From: Kiritimatiellia bacterium | GTDB lineage: Bacteria; Verrucomicrobiota; Kiritimatiellia; UBA8416; JADHWI01 | DNA: 34,105 nt | Assembly (NCBI GenBank): GCA_016783565.1 | Contig: JADHWI010000027.1 | Location: 1-34,105, forward strand | Direction: 5' to 3' | Shown: piece by piece, positions 7,816-16,818 of the stretch | Layout of the letters: each line of letters begins with the position of its first letter | Position numbering within the stretch: position 1 is the stretch's first letter | Program-made: the position numbers and the translations under genes | The notes under the pieces: generated by a model | The model's database searches: none | What the model was told of the DNA's origin: nothing | Seen by the model: the letters and a program-made list of their open reading frames with translations, nothing else

Positions 7816-10032
7816 ATGATGAAAAACGTGTCTGGTACAATCATTATCCTTTCCCTGCTTGCCGGCATGGCCTATGGCACGGTCGATACCGCCGCATCAA
7901 GCCTGGAGAACATTCCCACGCATTATCCGCGAACGATCCGTAGCTTCGCCAGCACGTTTCCTGATCAACACCTCAGCAAAACCGAACTCAGCGATGCGGT
8001 CTCCCAGCGCGCATGGACCAACTTCCTCAACGCCCTGGATTATGATCACATCTTTCTCACCCAGCAGGATGTTGATCAATTCCGAAAATGGGACACCAAA
8101 CTCGATGACATCCTGCGAGATGGGCAAATCGACTTTGCCGTCGGCGTCTACACCACCTTGATCTCACGCGTTGAAGAGCGGGTCGCTCATATCGACACGC
8201 TTCTGGAAAAAGGGTTCGATCTAACGATCGACGAAACCTACCAATGGAAGCGACGCAAAGAGCCCTGGCCGGCAGACACAGCAGAGCAAAACGAGCTGTG
8301 GCGAAAAAAAATCAAAAACGAGTACATCCAAAGACTCCTTTCAGACGAGTTCGCTAAAGAAGAGGCCGACGCACAGAGCAAAGAAAACGAAACAGATGCA
8401 ACTCCCGAAGAAGAAAAGAAAGAACCCGTTGACAACAGCGAAGAAGTCCTCGAAATACCCAAGCTGAGCCCCGAAGAGTTCATCCGCAAACGCTACAACC
8501 AGTTCGCCTCAACACTGCGGGATAACGATTCCGAATGGGTGCTGCAGTTGTTCCTCTCCTCCGTTGCCCACGCCTACGATCCGCATTCCGCCTACATGTC
8601 CCCCGCCTCAACAGAAGACTTTGACATCGGCATGCGCCTCTCACTCGTGGGCATCGGCGCCCTGCTGCGTGCCGACGACGGCGCCGCCAAAATCGTTCAG
8701 ATCATTCCGGGAGGCCCTGCAGACAAAGATACCAGCGAGAATCATTTACGCCCAGGCGACAAAATCATCGGCGTGGGCCAGGGCAAAAAACCCATCGTCG
8801 ATACACTGCACTGGCCCCTGTACAAGGTCGTGCGCCAAATCCGCGGCAAGAAAGGAACCTCCGTGGTGCTGCTGGTGATACCGGCGTCCGATCCAACCGG
8901 GTCACAAACCAAGCTGGTTAAACTGGTACGCGACGAGGTGAAATTGGAGGAACAGGCCGCAAAGTCCGAACTGCGGGAACTCACGCTGCCAGACGGAACC
9001 ATCCGCAAACTCGGAGTTATCGATGTCCCGGCATTCTACGCCAACATGAAAGCCTCCTGGCTACCCATTGGCGGCGATGTGCGACGCGTGTCAAGCGACG
9101 TTCAAAACATCATCACTGAGCTGCGCGAAAAAGAAGTCGAAGGCATCATCCTTGATCTGCGCGGCAATGGTGGCGGATCCCTGCTGGAATCCATCCGCAT
9201 GACCGGACTGTTCATCAGCGCCGGCCCCGTCGTCCAGGTTCGCGAACCCAACAACCTACGCATTCTCCCGGACATGGATGCCCGCGTCGCCTACACCGGC
9301 CCCCTTGTCGTTCTGGTTGACCGCCTCAGCGCCTCTGCCTCCGAGATTCTGGCAGCCGCCCTGCAGGATTATCGCCGCGCGATCATTGTCGGCGACAGCA
9401 AAACACACGGCAAGGGAACCGTCCAAACCATCGCTCCTCTCGGAGACGAAAAACAACTAGGTTCCATCAAAGTTACCTGCTCGGTTTTCTATCGCATCAA
9501 CGGCAAGTCCACCCAGAAAATGGGCGTCACACCCGATATCATCATTCCTTCCGCCTTCGACTCTCTCGAAATCGGAGAAGATACCCTTCCCAACGCCATG
9601 GATTGGACCCTCATTCGTCCGGCCTTCTACCAACCGGTCAACTCGGTAAAAGAATGGCGCAATGCACTGTCCGACGCCTCCGATAAACGCCGCGAAAAAG
9701 ACGCACGCTTTACAGCGCAAAAACAACTCCTGGACCGTATACGCGAAATGAACGAGACCAAAATCGTCCCGCTGCAGATCGCAAAACGTCGCGACCTGGC
9801 TCGCGCCGAACGGGAATTGCGCGACCTTCAAGAGGAGGCTATTTCGACTCCGGATGGCAAAGATAACGAAGAAAAGAATGACCTCGTCCTTGACGAAACA
9901 CTCAATATTCTTGCAGATATGGTGACCCTGTCTAAAAAAACGAAGGCAACCGAAGCCAACAAGGCAGCCGAAGCCGATCCCATGGGCCAACTGGAAAATG
10001 GATTTATAAAATGGTTACGGGGACAGCCGTGA
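7816..10032 (+). CDS. prc: Tail-specific protease (S41 carboxy-terminal processing peptidase)
   Basis: A 738-residue periplasmic serine protease of the Prc/Tsp type that degrades or processes proteins from a C-terminal recognition tail. Residues 1-21 form a signal peptide (hydrophobic IIILSLLAGMAYG). An N-terminal helical region follows, then an acidic low-complexity stretch (about 185-215, rich in E/K/D), a PDZ domain (about 270-355), the S41 core, and a C-terminal helical domain (about 610-738). The catalytic serine is Ser507 in SASASE and the catalytic lysine is Lys533 in GKGTVQ, assigned by alignment to E. coli Prc Ser430 and Lys455; there is one extra residue between them. LDLRGNGGG is the S41 core motif. 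The stop codon overlaps the dapF start (GTGA), so the two are translationally coupled. Confidence 0.93.
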   Translation: MMKNVSGTIIILSLLAGMAYGTVDTAASSLENIPTHYPRTIRSFASTFPDQHLSKTELSDAVSQRAWTNFLNALDYDHIFLTQQDVDQFRKWDTKLDDILRDGQIDFAVGVYTTLISRVEERVAHIDTLLEKGFDLTIDETYQWKRRKEPWPADTAEQNELWRKKIKNEYIQRLLSDEFAKEEADAQSKENETDATPEEEKKEPVDNSEEVLEIPKLSPEEFIRKRYNQFASTLRDNDSEWVLQLFLSSVAHAYDPHSAYMSPASTEDFDIGMRLSLVGIGALLRADDGAAKIVQIIPGGPADKDTSENHLRPGDKIIGVGQGKKPIVDTLHWPLYKVVRQIRGKKGTSVVLLVIPASDPTGSQTKLVKLVRDEVKLEEQAAKSELRELTLPDGTIRKLGVIDVPAFYANMKASWLPIGGDVRRVSSDVQNIITELREKEVEGIILDLRGNGGGSLLESIRMTGLFISAGPVVQVREPNNLRILPDMDARVAYTGPLVVLVDRLSASASEILAAALQDYRRAIIVGDSKTHGKGTVQTIAPLGDEKQLGSIKVTCSVFYRINGKSTQKMGVTPDIIIPSAFDSLEIGEDTLPNAMDWTLIRPAFYQPVNSVKEWRNALSDASDKRREKDARFTAQKQLLDRIREMNETKIVPLQIAKRRDLARAERELRDLQEEAISTPDGKDNEEKNDLVLDETLNILADMVTLSKKTKATEANKAAEADPMGQLENGFIKWLRGQP

Positions 10033-10856
10033 AGACCCACTTCTGGAAGATGCACGGAGCCGGCAATGACTTCGTCCTCTTCGACGACAGAAACGGTTCT
10101 TTCCCCCTGGCCGACAACCTCTGGCGCCAGAGAATCAGCCGCCCCCACCTCGGCATAGGGTGCGACGGAATCATTCTGCTGCAACATTCCGATCGAGCAG
10201 ATTTTCGCATGCGATTTTTCAACCCTGACGGCAATGAAGCCGAGATGTGCGGCAACGGGCTGCGTTGCGCCGCACGCCTGGCTCACGATCTGAACATTGC
10301 CCCCGCTGCCATGTGCGTGGAGACAATGGTCGGACTCCGGGATGCCCACGTTTGCAACGCAGCCGTTACCATTGGAATGGGTACCGTCAATGACGTCCGC
10401 TTCGACCAGACGCTTCACCTGTGCGATATGGATATTCCTTATCATTTCGCAAACACCGGCGTGCCGCACACCGTGGTGCAACTTGATGACGTAGACACGA
10501 ATATCGACCCCATCAAAACGCTGGCTCCCGCTATTCGTCTTCATGCTGACTTCGCCCCCCAGGGCACAAATGTAAACTTTGTGCGATACGACACCAACGG
10601 CACCGTGCAGCTACGCACCTACGAACGTGGAGTGGAATCCGAAACCCTCGCCTGTGGAACCGGCGCCACTGCCGCAGCCATCGTAGCGGCCCGCACGCAT
10701 CACTCTCACGCACCCGTGCGCGTGCTCACGGCAGGAGGATATGTGCTGACAGTCGATTTCACAGCAGAACAGGACACGTTCACTTCCGTTACGCTTACAG
10801 GACCCGCTGAAACTGTTTTCGAAGGGGATATTACGTATGAAAATTGCCTCGTTTAA
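10029..10856 (+). CDS. dapF: Diaminopimelate epimerase
   Basis: A 275-residue epimerase that converts LL- to meso-diaminopimelate for lysine and peptidoglycan synthesis. Family motifs: KMHGAGNDF near the N-terminus, FNPDGNEAEMCGNGLRC with catalytic Cys74, and ESETLACGTGATA with catalytic Cys209. The start is placed at GTG 10029 because the family begins a few residues before KMHGxGNDF, GGGGA lies 5 nt upstream, and the codon overlaps the stop of the protease gene. An in-frame ATG at 10011 would add six residues and is the alternative. The 3' end overlaps the exonuclease gene by 20 nt. Confidence 0.94.
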   Translation: MKTHFWKMHGAGNDFVLFDDRNGSFPLADNLWRQRISRPHLGIGCDGIILLQHSDRADFRMRFFNPDGNEAEMCGNGLRCAARLAHDLNIAPAAMCVETMVGLRDAHVCNAAVTIGMGTVNDVRFDQTLHLCDMDIPYHFANTGVPHTVVQLDDVDTNIDPIKTLAPAIRLHADFAPQGTNVNFVRYDTNGTVQLRTYERGVESETLACGTGATAAAIVAARTHHSHAPVRVLTAGGYVLTVDFTAEQDTFTSVTLTGPAETVFEGDITYENCLV

Positions 10857-11610
10857 TGCCAACTCAATCCGCGCCAGACTGGACATTGTTACAGAGTGGC
10901 TGACGCAGCAGCAACCGGACGTACTCTGCATCCAGGAAACCAAGGCGCAGGATGAGGATTTTCCGTCACTGGCTTTTCTCGAACATGGCTACCACTGTTC
11001 CTTTCGAGGACAAAAGTCCTACAATGGCGTGGCCGTGCTCTCACGAGAAAAGCCCGACGAAGTCAGTTTCGGGCTTGATGATGGCGGTCAACCGGACGAT
11101 ACCCGTCTCAGCTATACACGATTCGGCAACCTGCATATCGTAAACACGTACGTCCCGCAGGGACGCGAACTTGAACACGAGATGTACCAATACAAATTGG
11201 AATGGTTTCAGCGGCTCAAGGAATACTTTGATCGCCATTTTTCGACACGCAAACGCGTCCTTTGGCTGGGCGACCTTAATGTAGCGCCTCTACCGATGGA
11301 CATCCACAACTCCGAAAAACAAGCCAACCACGTTTGCTACCACGTCGATGTTCGCGAGGCATTTGCAGATACGGTTGCATGGGGATTCGAAGACGTCTTC
11401 CGCAAACACCATCCCGAGCCGGATCAATACACCTTCTTCGACTACCGCACACCCAACGCAGCCAAGCGCAAGATGGGATGGCGCATCGACCACATGCTCG
11501 CCACGCGTCCACTGGCCAAACTCTGCACCGATTCCACGATCGACCTGGAACCCCGTCTCAAACCAAAACCCTCAGACCACACCTTCCTTGTTGCCGAATT
11601 CAAGGTATGA
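10837..11610 (+). CDS. xth: Exodeoxyribonuclease III (AP endonuclease)
   Basis: A 257-residue member of the exonuclease III / EEP family, which cleaves DNA at abasic sites and digests 3' ends in base-excision repair. The N-terminal metal region is KIASFNANSIRAR, the catalytic glutamate lies in CIQETK, the active-site Asp/Asn in GDLNVAP, and the terminal Asp-His in PSDHTFLVAEF. Length matches E. coli XthA. It overlaps the end of dapF by 20 nt and is the last gene of the protease-dapF-xth operon. Confidence 0.94.
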   Translation: MKIASFNANSIRARLDIVTEWLTQQQPDVLCIQETKAQDEDFPSLAFLEHGYHCSFRGQKSYNGVAVLSREKPDEVSFGLDDGGQPDDTRLSYTRFGNLHIVNTYVPQGRELEHEMYQYKLEWFQRLKEYFDRHFSTRKRVLWLGDLNVAPLPMDIHNSEKQANHVCYHVDVREAFADTVAWGFEDVFRKHHPEPDQYTFFDYRTPNAAKRKMGWRIDHMLATRPLAKLCTDSTIDLEPRLKPKPSDHTFLVAEFKV

Positions 11611-12129
11611 GGCTCCATAAGCCACAAAGTCAGTAGCGCGTCCTTGTCCCCAAGGCCAGCGCCCCCCGCAAGCCATGCCAGAAGCCAAGTCCCCAACCCG
11701 CCTACATCGTTATGCGAAGCATTTCGGGCAGGTCGTCAATCCCACAATCCCACATTCGCTATTCGTCAATCATCCCCGTCAGTAGCGCGGCCTTGTCCCC
11801 AAGGCCAGCGCAGATGCATGAAATCTCGCTATGTCAATCATCACCGCCAACGATCACAAATCGTCAATCTCCCCATCCCCCCCCTGCGCCCCTGTCGCTC
11901 ACCAGCCTGCTCCCTCCCGAGGGCGGGCAGGTCGTTATTCGTCAATCACGCCTTCGGCGTGACAAGTCCGCCCTCAGGCCGGGACGGCCTGGGGCTACTC
12001 CCCGCAACCCACAACCCTCACTTCAGGAGCGGCTTTCCTTCGCTCCGCTCAGGTTAAGCCGCACTACACCTAACCAACCTCATATCCCATACCCACTTCC
12101 GGACAGCGAGGGACCGCCGTCCCTACCTC
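11611..12129. repeat. Composite dispersed repeat block
   Basis: About 520 bp without a convincing gene. Modules in order: GGCCTTG-type hairpin (11634-11662, with GCGCGTCCTTG as left arm), CATCGTTATGCGAAGCATTT module (11697-11736), a second GGCCTTG hairpin (11783-11811), the ATCACAAATCGTCAATCTCC module (about 11855), a GC-rich CCTGCTCCC hairpin (about 11903), the CACGCC-TTC-GGCGTG hairpin with CAGGCC-GGGAC-GGCCTG (about 11946-11990), and an AGGGAC-loop hairpin (about 12103-12124). Confidence 0.8.
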
Positions 12130-13647
12130 TCAACTTCCAGATGCCAGAATCTGCAAGAATTTCTCGTAGGCTTGATCCCATGCGTCGCTATCCTGCGGCT
12201 GATATTCGCGTATCGGAAAAGCGTTACGAATGATAGGCTGAGCGTCAGCCAATGAATTGATGACTCCCATCGCCACGGCCTGCACCATCAGATTACCCAC
12301 GGCTGTGCCTTCCTCGGGGCCGGCGCAGACAGGTAAACCCAGCGCGTCGGCAGTAAACTGATTCAGCATGACATTCCGCGTACCGCCGCCCACAATGTTG
12401 ACGACCTTAGTCGTCGTGTTCGTGACCCCGCAGATCTGTTCATTCACATAGCGATATTTCATGGCCAGACTCTCATACACCAGACGCGCCAACGCACCGC
12501 GTTCCTGCGGTGCCGTCTGCCCGGTCTTATCGCAAAAGGCCACAATCGCATCATGCATATTCGTGGGGTTGTAGAAACTCGGGTCATCCGGATCAATGAA
12601 GGCCGCAAACGACGGTGCTGCTTCAGTGGCCGCATCCAGCTCGGGCCAGGGCACATCAGCGCCATCTTCCACGCGCCACACTCGCCGCAGCTCCTGAACC
12701 AGCCAGGTTCCCATACAGTTCTTCAAAACCCGCACATTGCCAACTCCACCCTCGTTGCTGATATTCGCCGCCATCGCTTCCGCGGTCGTCACAGGCTCCG
12801 GCATGAGCTTGCCCACCAGCGACCATGTGCCGGAACTGATGATGAGGGCCTCATCGGGATTGTCCACCGGCGCCGCTGCAAAGGCACTGGCCGTATCATG
12901 GGCCGCCGCCGCCACCACCTTGGTGCCCGGCGCCACACCAACCGCCTCGGCCAACTCGGGTAGCATATCACCCACAACTGTTCCCGGCGGAACAATACGC
13001 GGCATGATGGCCGCAGGAATTCCCAACCCATCGAGCATTTCCCGGCTCCACTCTTTACTGTGCGCATCCATAAGCTGCGTAACGCTCGCCCAGGACGAAT
13101 CAACAGCCTTCTCTCCTGAGAGATAATACGTGAACAAAGCCGGAACCGGCAGGTAGAAAGCTCCCTCCGACAGCAACTCCGGCCGATTCTGCACCAGCCA
13201 TAGCAACTGATTACTCAGGTTGAACGGCTGAAAATGAATACCCGTGATCTCATAAATCCGGTTCGGATTCAGGCAGGCTTTCACCTTGTCGATCATGGGA
13301 TCCAGACGATGATCCCGGTAACAATACATATTACCCAACATATCACCATCAGCATTGAACAGATTGCCGTCCGCGCCCCAGGTATCCATACCAATGGATG
13401 TGAGCTCCATCCCTATATCACGCACATAGGTTTGGAGAGCTTCCACAATATTGCGATAGATAAACACATCATCCCAAACCACACGTTCCGACACCACACC
13501 ATCGCGGTCCGGACGAAAGAAGCTCACGCCTTCGTGTGCAAATCGATGAATCTCCTGCATCGAAAATTCCTGATCCTTGAATGTACCGACAAAGCATTTG
13601 CCGCCGGACGCGCCTAAATCTACGGCCAGAAGTCTTTTCGTACTCAT
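12130..13647 (-). CDS. rhaB: Rhamnulokinase-like FGGY sugar kinase
   Basis: A 505-residue FGGY-family kinase with ATP-binding loop DLGASGGK near the N-terminus. Segments strongly like RhaB are SIGMDTWGADG, ITGIHFQPFN, HDTASAF, SSGTWSLVGKL and a GGGTRNVMLNQFTADALG sugar/ATP region. RhaB phosphorylates L-rhamnulose to the 1-phosphate in the cytosol. It starts 4 nt inside the end of the aldolase gene (ATGA overlap), so aldolase and kinase are co-translated. The exact sugar (rhamnulose or fuculose) is inferred from RhaB resemblance and the aldolase partner. An AAGGAGA sequence precedes the start. Confidence 0.88.
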   Translation of the reverse strand: MSTKRLLAVDLGASGGKCFVGTFKDQEFSMQEIHRFAHEGVSFFRPDRDGVVSERVVWDDVFIYRNIVEALQTYVRDIGMELTSIGMDTWGADGNLFNADGDMLGNMYCYRDHRLDPMIDKVKACLNPNRIYEITGIHFQPFNLSNQLLWLVQNRPELLSEGAFYLPVPALFTYYLSGEKAVDSSWASVTQLMDAHSKEWSREMLDGLGIPAAIMPRIVPPGTVVGDMLPELAEAVGVAPGTKVVAAAAHDTASAFAAAPVDNPDEALIISSGTWSLVGKLMPEPVTTAEAMAANISNEGGVGNVRVLKNCMGTWLVQELRRVWRVEDGADVPWPELDAATEAAPSFAAFIDPDDPSFYNPTNMHDAIVAFCDKTGQTAPQERGALARLVYESLAMKYRYVNEQICGVTNTTTKVVNIVGGGTRNVMLNQFTADALGLPVCAGPEEGTAVGNLMVQAVAMGVINSLADAQPIIRNAFPIREYQPQDSDAWDQAYEKFLQILASGS

Positions 13648-14288
13648 GCTTGCGTGTCTCCTTTGTTCATCATTTGATTCAATTCCGCCACCTGATCGTC
13701 AGAAAGATACCGGGGACGCCCCACTGCACTGGCCGCCACAATAGCCTGCGCCGCATGTTCCGCAACCACACAACGGTGATACGCTTCGCGCACGGTTGCG
13801 CCCATTGTAAGAATGCCGTGATTAGGAAGCAAGACGGTGTCGGCTTCATCCATTACATCCCCCACCGCCTCGGCCAGGGCTGTTGAAGTGGGCGTAACAT
13901 ACGGCAACGTGACAACACGCCCCAAATAAAAAATCACTTCCGACACCAAAGGTTGAAAGGGTCGGTCAGTGCTGATAAGTCCGCTCAACCATGGCGGATG
14001 TGCATGCACGACAGCACCGACATCCGCACGACGACGATACACAGCCAGATGCATAGCGGATTCTGATGTCGGAGTTGGCGATTCCTCGTCTTGTCCCAGC
14101 GTCTCTCCGGACGCCAGATCAACGGCGCACAAACCATCATCCTCCAGCTCGTCCAGTGCGACGCCACTGGCGGACACCACAACCGTTGCCCCTTCCCGAG
14201 CGCTAATGTTACCACCCGTACCCGCGGTTAATCCCTGGGCCATCAGCCGCATTCCATAAGCAATCAGTTGTTCCCGACAATCCGCCAT
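13644..14288 (-). CDS. Class II aldolase (L-fuculose/L-rhamnulose-1-phosphate aldolase type)
   Basis: A 214-residue zinc-dependent class II aldolase, FucA-like in length. Visible parts: TGGNISAR for phosphate binding, ESAMHL with the catalytic glutamate, the HAHPP zinc site, and a third histidine ligand in NHGILTMG. It would split the deoxyhexulose 1-phosphate made by the downstream kinase into dihydroxyacetone phosphate and lactaldehyde. First gene of a two-gene minus-strand operon with the RhaB-like kinase. The ATG at 14288 is preceded by GGAGAGGG. No isomerase or transporter gene is in view. Confidence 0.86.
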   Translation of the reverse strand: MADCREQLIAYGMRLMAQGLTAGTGGNISAREGATVVVSASGVALDELEDDGLCAVDLASGETLGQDEESPTPTSESAMHLAVYRRRADVGAVVHAHPPWLSGLISTDRPFQPLVSEVIFYLGRVVTLPYVTPTSTALAEAVGDVMDEADTVLLPNHGILTMGATVREAYHRCVVAEHAAQAIVAASAVGRPRYLSDDQVAELNQMMNKGDTQA

Positions 14289-14509
14289 ACGCCCTCTCCA
14301 GAGCCTCTTCGCCTCACATTCAAAACCACCCTGAGCCCTGAACTATCCGAAACACACCCGCCATTGTCGAGAAAAGAGTCAGTTTTCTCAATGTTTTGAC
14401 GTATTTACAGCCCCATTTCATCGTCAATCTTACCCGAGAAAATACATCTTTTTTACAAAGAAAAAAGAAGACAAATCTTGAACACTTTGATAACATACCC
14501 AGTAGAGCA
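14289..14509. other. AT-rich spacer upstream of the aldolase operon
   Basis: No gene or repeat module was recognised. The minus strand contains TTGACG (complement of about 14425-14430) but no convincing -10 at proper spacing, so no promoter is called, although the operon promoter probably lies here. Confidence 0.5.
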
Positions 14510-14662
14510 AAGGAGGTGCATGCAATTATGCAAGTACTTAAGCTGCCTCATTAGAGGTACGCCGTGCGAAATGCTTCGAGTTAACAAAGTCCAAAAGACA
14601 ATTAGCTCCTTTCGGGGGGCACTAAAAGAACTCACGAATGCTTCGCACGGCGTACTTTTTTT
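14510..14662 (+). ncRNA. Candidate structured small RNA or 99-bp inverted-repeat element
   Basis: A perfect 14-bp inverted repeat, GTACGCCGTGCGAA at 14557-14570 and TTCGCACGGCGTAC at 14642-14655, encloses about 71 nt and is followed at once by TTTTTTT (14656-14662). Inner complementarity (CGAGTT with AACTC) extends the stem beyond a small internal loop. The T-run is only on the right, which favours a plus-strand terminator-like transcript end. AGGAGG at 14511-14516 precedes a tiny frame starting at ATG 14528 (MQVLKLPH, stop at 14554) that ends 2 nt before the stem; an overlapping 60-codon frame from 14520 reads through the stem. It could be a small RNA, a leader/attenuator remnant, or a MITE-like element. 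Confidence 0.4.
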
Positions 14663-14702
14663 GTGCCCTGAAACCGTGATAATCCGCAAATCGACTAATT
14701 AA

Positions 14703-15070
14703 CTCCCCCTCCCCCCGCAAACCACATCCCCTCGGTCAAGTCAGTAGCGCGGCCTTGTCCCCAAGGCCAGCGCCCCCCGCAAGCCACGCAAAAAATCGTT
14801 ATTCGTTATTCGTCAACCCGCCTGCCCCCGAAGTCTCGTGAGGGCGGGCAGGTCGCTATTCGTTAACCCGCCTGCATCGTTATGCGAAGCATTTCGGGCA
14901 GGTCGTCAATATTCCCCATAAGCCATGCCAGAAGCTAAGTCCCCAACCCGCCTACATCGTTATGCGAAGCATTTCGGGCAGGTCGTCATTCACACAATCC
15001 CACATTCGTCATTCGTCAATCACACCCCCCACATCACACCCAATCCATTCCCAAAAAAGCCATGCACGCA
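14703..15070. repeat. Composite dispersed repeat block
   Basis: Non-coding. It contains a GGCCTTG hairpin copy (14745-14773), a GC-rich CCTGCCCCCGAAGTCTCGTG hairpin (about 14820-14852), and two copies of the CATCGTTATGCGAAGCATTT module only 80 bp apart (14867-14906 and 14947-14986), separated by part of the CCATAAGCCATGCCAGAAGC module. Confidence 0.8.
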
Positions 15071-15076
15071 CGCAAA

Positions 15077-15116
15077 AAAGCCCGACGCGCATGTCTGCAC
15101 GTCGGGCTTTCTATAA
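15077..15116 (-). terminator. Rho-independent terminator of the peroxiredoxin gene
   Basis: Perfect 11-bp arms AAAGCCCGACG (15077-15087) and CGTCGGGCTTT (15100-15110), followed on the minus strand by a T-run. It lies just downstream of the peroxiredoxin stop codon. The A/T flanks on both sides could also allow termination on the plus strand. Confidence 0.85.
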
Positions 15117-15133
15117 TTCATTCGTAATCGCGC

Positions 15134-15727
15134 TTACTGCGCCGCGTGTTTACTCAGATATTCCGCCACACCTTCAGCCGTGGGCTTCATCGCCTCTTCA
15201 CCCTTCTTCCAATTTGCCGGGCATACATCACCATGCTCCTCGGAAAACTGCAACGCATCGAGAACACGCAATGCTTCATCCACGCTGCGGCCCAACGGAA
15301 GATCGTTCACCAATGCATGCCGAACGGTACCTTCTTTATCGATCAGAAACAGCCCGCGCAATGCAACCGCTCCGTCAAACAAGATGCCATAGTCGGTCGA
15401 AATCTGTTTCGACAGATCTGCAACCAGCGGAAAACCAACCTTACCAATACCGCCCTTCTCCACGGGCGTCTGACGCCAGGCGTGATGCGTAAACTGCGAA
15501 TCCACCGACACGCCAATCACCTCTGTATTACGCTCCTGGAACGCAGCCAGCGCGCGATCAAATGCCAGAATCTCCGACGGGCACACGAATGTGAAGTCTA
15601 AGGGGTAGAAAAACAACAGGACATATTTCCCTTTGTAATCTGACAAGGATAAATCCTTGATCTCGTCGTTGGGGAAAACGGCCTGCGCCGTGAATCCGGG
15701 TGCCTCTTTTGTAACCAATGTTGACAT
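15134..15727 (-). CDS. 2-Cys peroxiredoxin (AhpC/Prx1 type)
   Basis: A 197-residue thiol peroxidase that reduces hydrogen peroxide and organic hydroperoxides. The peroxidatic Cys49 lies in FTFVCPSE and the resolving Cys169 in DVCPANW; GGIGKVGFP is the GGxG-type motif found in oxidation-sensitive Prx1 enzymes. Length is typical. The start is set at ATG 15727 by a strong AAAGGAGG sequence 8 nt upstream; the frame is open to 15778 but without a ribosome site. It is monocistronic, with a downstream terminator and an upstream promoter carrying a palindrome. No thioredoxin or AhpF partner is nearby. Confidence 0.93.
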   Translation of the reverse strand: MSTLVTKEAPGFTAQAVFPNDEIKDLSLSDYKGKYVLLFFYPLDFTFVCPSEILAFDRALAAFQERNTEVIGVSVDSQFTHHAWRQTPVEKGGIGKVGFPLVADLSKQISTDYGILFDGAVALRGLFLIDKEGTVRHALVNDLPLGRSVDEALRVLDALQFSEEHGDVCPANWKKGEEAMKPTAEGVAEYLSKHAAQ

Positions 15728-15800
15728 ATTGCATCCTCCTTTGTTGTGTTTTGTTTGTGTCGACATCCACGCCGACAACTGCCTGAACCCAAATTGAAGC

Positions 15801-15832
15801 GCCTATGATACCCATTCAGTATCATATGGCAA
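15801..15832 (-). promoter_or_regulatory. Peroxiredoxin promoter with inverted-repeat operator
   Basis: Read on the minus strand: TTGCCA, 16 bp, TATCAT, a good sigma-70-like promoter (each hexamer 5/6). An 8-bp inverted repeat, TATGATAC (15804-15811) and GTATCATA (15819-15826) with a 7-bp spacer, covers the -10 and most of the spacer, the position of a repressor operator. A peroxide-sensing Fur/PerR-type regulator is one guess; the spacing is not the standard 7-1-7 layout. Confidence 0.55.
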
Positions 15833-16042
15833 CATTAAATTGTTACTTTTTTGGTATTTATTACATACGGGGAAAAAGTCGACAGACGGCACCTTCACCA
15901 AGTGCCCATACAGCCCTTCCGCGCCGAACAGCCGTACCCCGGTCACAACGAATTTGCACTCAAATGCGAATCGCCCTTGCATGCGGCCCGCCAGACTGCT
16001 AAACCCATGCTTCAATATATTCATTCAAGAGGAGTTCCCCAA

Positions 16043-16414
16043 ATGGCCAGCAAGACATACGAGATTGAAGGACGCATTAAGGCAATTTTCGACGTACAGA
16101 CTTTCGCCAGTGGTTTCACAAAGCGTGACTTTGTCGTTACCACGGAAGAAGAATACCCGCAGGATGTCAAACTGGAATGCATCAAGGACCGCTGCTCACT
16201 CCTTGACGGAATGGCTGAAGGCGATCGCGTACTGGCCGCATTCAACCTTCGTGGAAATGAATATAACGGTCGCTATTTCGTAAACCTTCAGGCTTGGCGC
16301 CTTGCTAAACAGGACGGTGAAAATGCCGCTCCGGCAGCAGCCAACACTGATGATGTTCCACTCGAAGTCATGGACGACGTTCAACTCGAAGACGCCGACG
16401 ACGCACCGTTCTAA
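16043..16414 (+). CDS. DUF3127-family protein (possible OB-fold nucleic acid binder)
   Basis: A 123-residue protein matching my knowledge of DUF3127: YEIEGRIKAIFDVQTFASGF, then TKRDFVVTTEE..YPQDVKLE, and FNLRGNEYNGRYFVNLQAWR. The family is small, widespread in Bacteroidota and PVC bacteria, and its fold resembles single-stranded DNA-binding proteins, but its role is not established to my knowledge. The last 30 residues are acidic (LEVMDDVQLEDADDAPF), reminiscent of the acidic tip of SSB proteins; that comparison is an inference. The start at 16043 is supported by AAGAGGA upstream; the open frame upstream is non-coding. Confidence 0.8.
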   Translation: MASKTYEIEGRIKAIFDVQTFASGFTKRDFVVTTEEEYPQDVKLECIKDRCSLLDGMAEGDRVLAAFNLRGNEYNGRYFVNLQAWRLAKQDGENAAPAAANTDDVPLEVMDDVQLEDADDAPF

Positions 16415-16818
16415 GCTCGGCTTCCGAACCTCCGCTTACTCACCATGCCTGATCCCGTAGCCACGAGCGTGAGCGAGTGGATCCCCTCGGTCAAGTCAGT
16501 AGCGCGGCCTTGTCCCCAAGGCCAGCGCGGATACAGGAAATCGACCCTCTCAATCATCACCGCCAACGATCACAAATCGTCAATCTCCCCATCCCCCCTG
16601 CGCCCCTGTCGCTCACCAGCCTGCTCCCTCCCGAGGGCTGGCAGGCGGAGCGACTACTACAGGAAGCAACTTCTATAGTAACCGCCTGCCAAGCCGTAGG
16701 AATGGTGAGCGGTATCCCCGCAAGCCATTCCAAAAGCCGCGACTCCCCCTCCGACCTTCCTCCTTCGCCAAAGCTACGGAGGACAAGCCGACCTCTGATC
16801 TCACATCCCCGCACCCCA
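16415..16818. repeat. Composite dispersed repeat block
   Basis: About 400 bp with no convincing gene. Modules in order: GGCCTTG hairpin copy (16500-16528), ATCACAAATCGTCAATCTCC module (about 16568), a GC-rich CCTGCTCCCTCCCGAGGG hairpin (about 16620-16646), and the CTACTACAGGAAGCAACTTC hairpin leading into GTAGGAATGGTGAGCGGTAT (about 16653-16720). The same succession is seen near 5340-5470 and 26430-26560. Confidence 0.8.

Noticed and set aside
14520-14702. 60-codon frame through the inverted-repeat element
   Set aside because: It reads across the perfect 14-bp inverted repeat and T-run, its composition is not protein-like, and the ribosome site is too close (3 nt) to its ATG.
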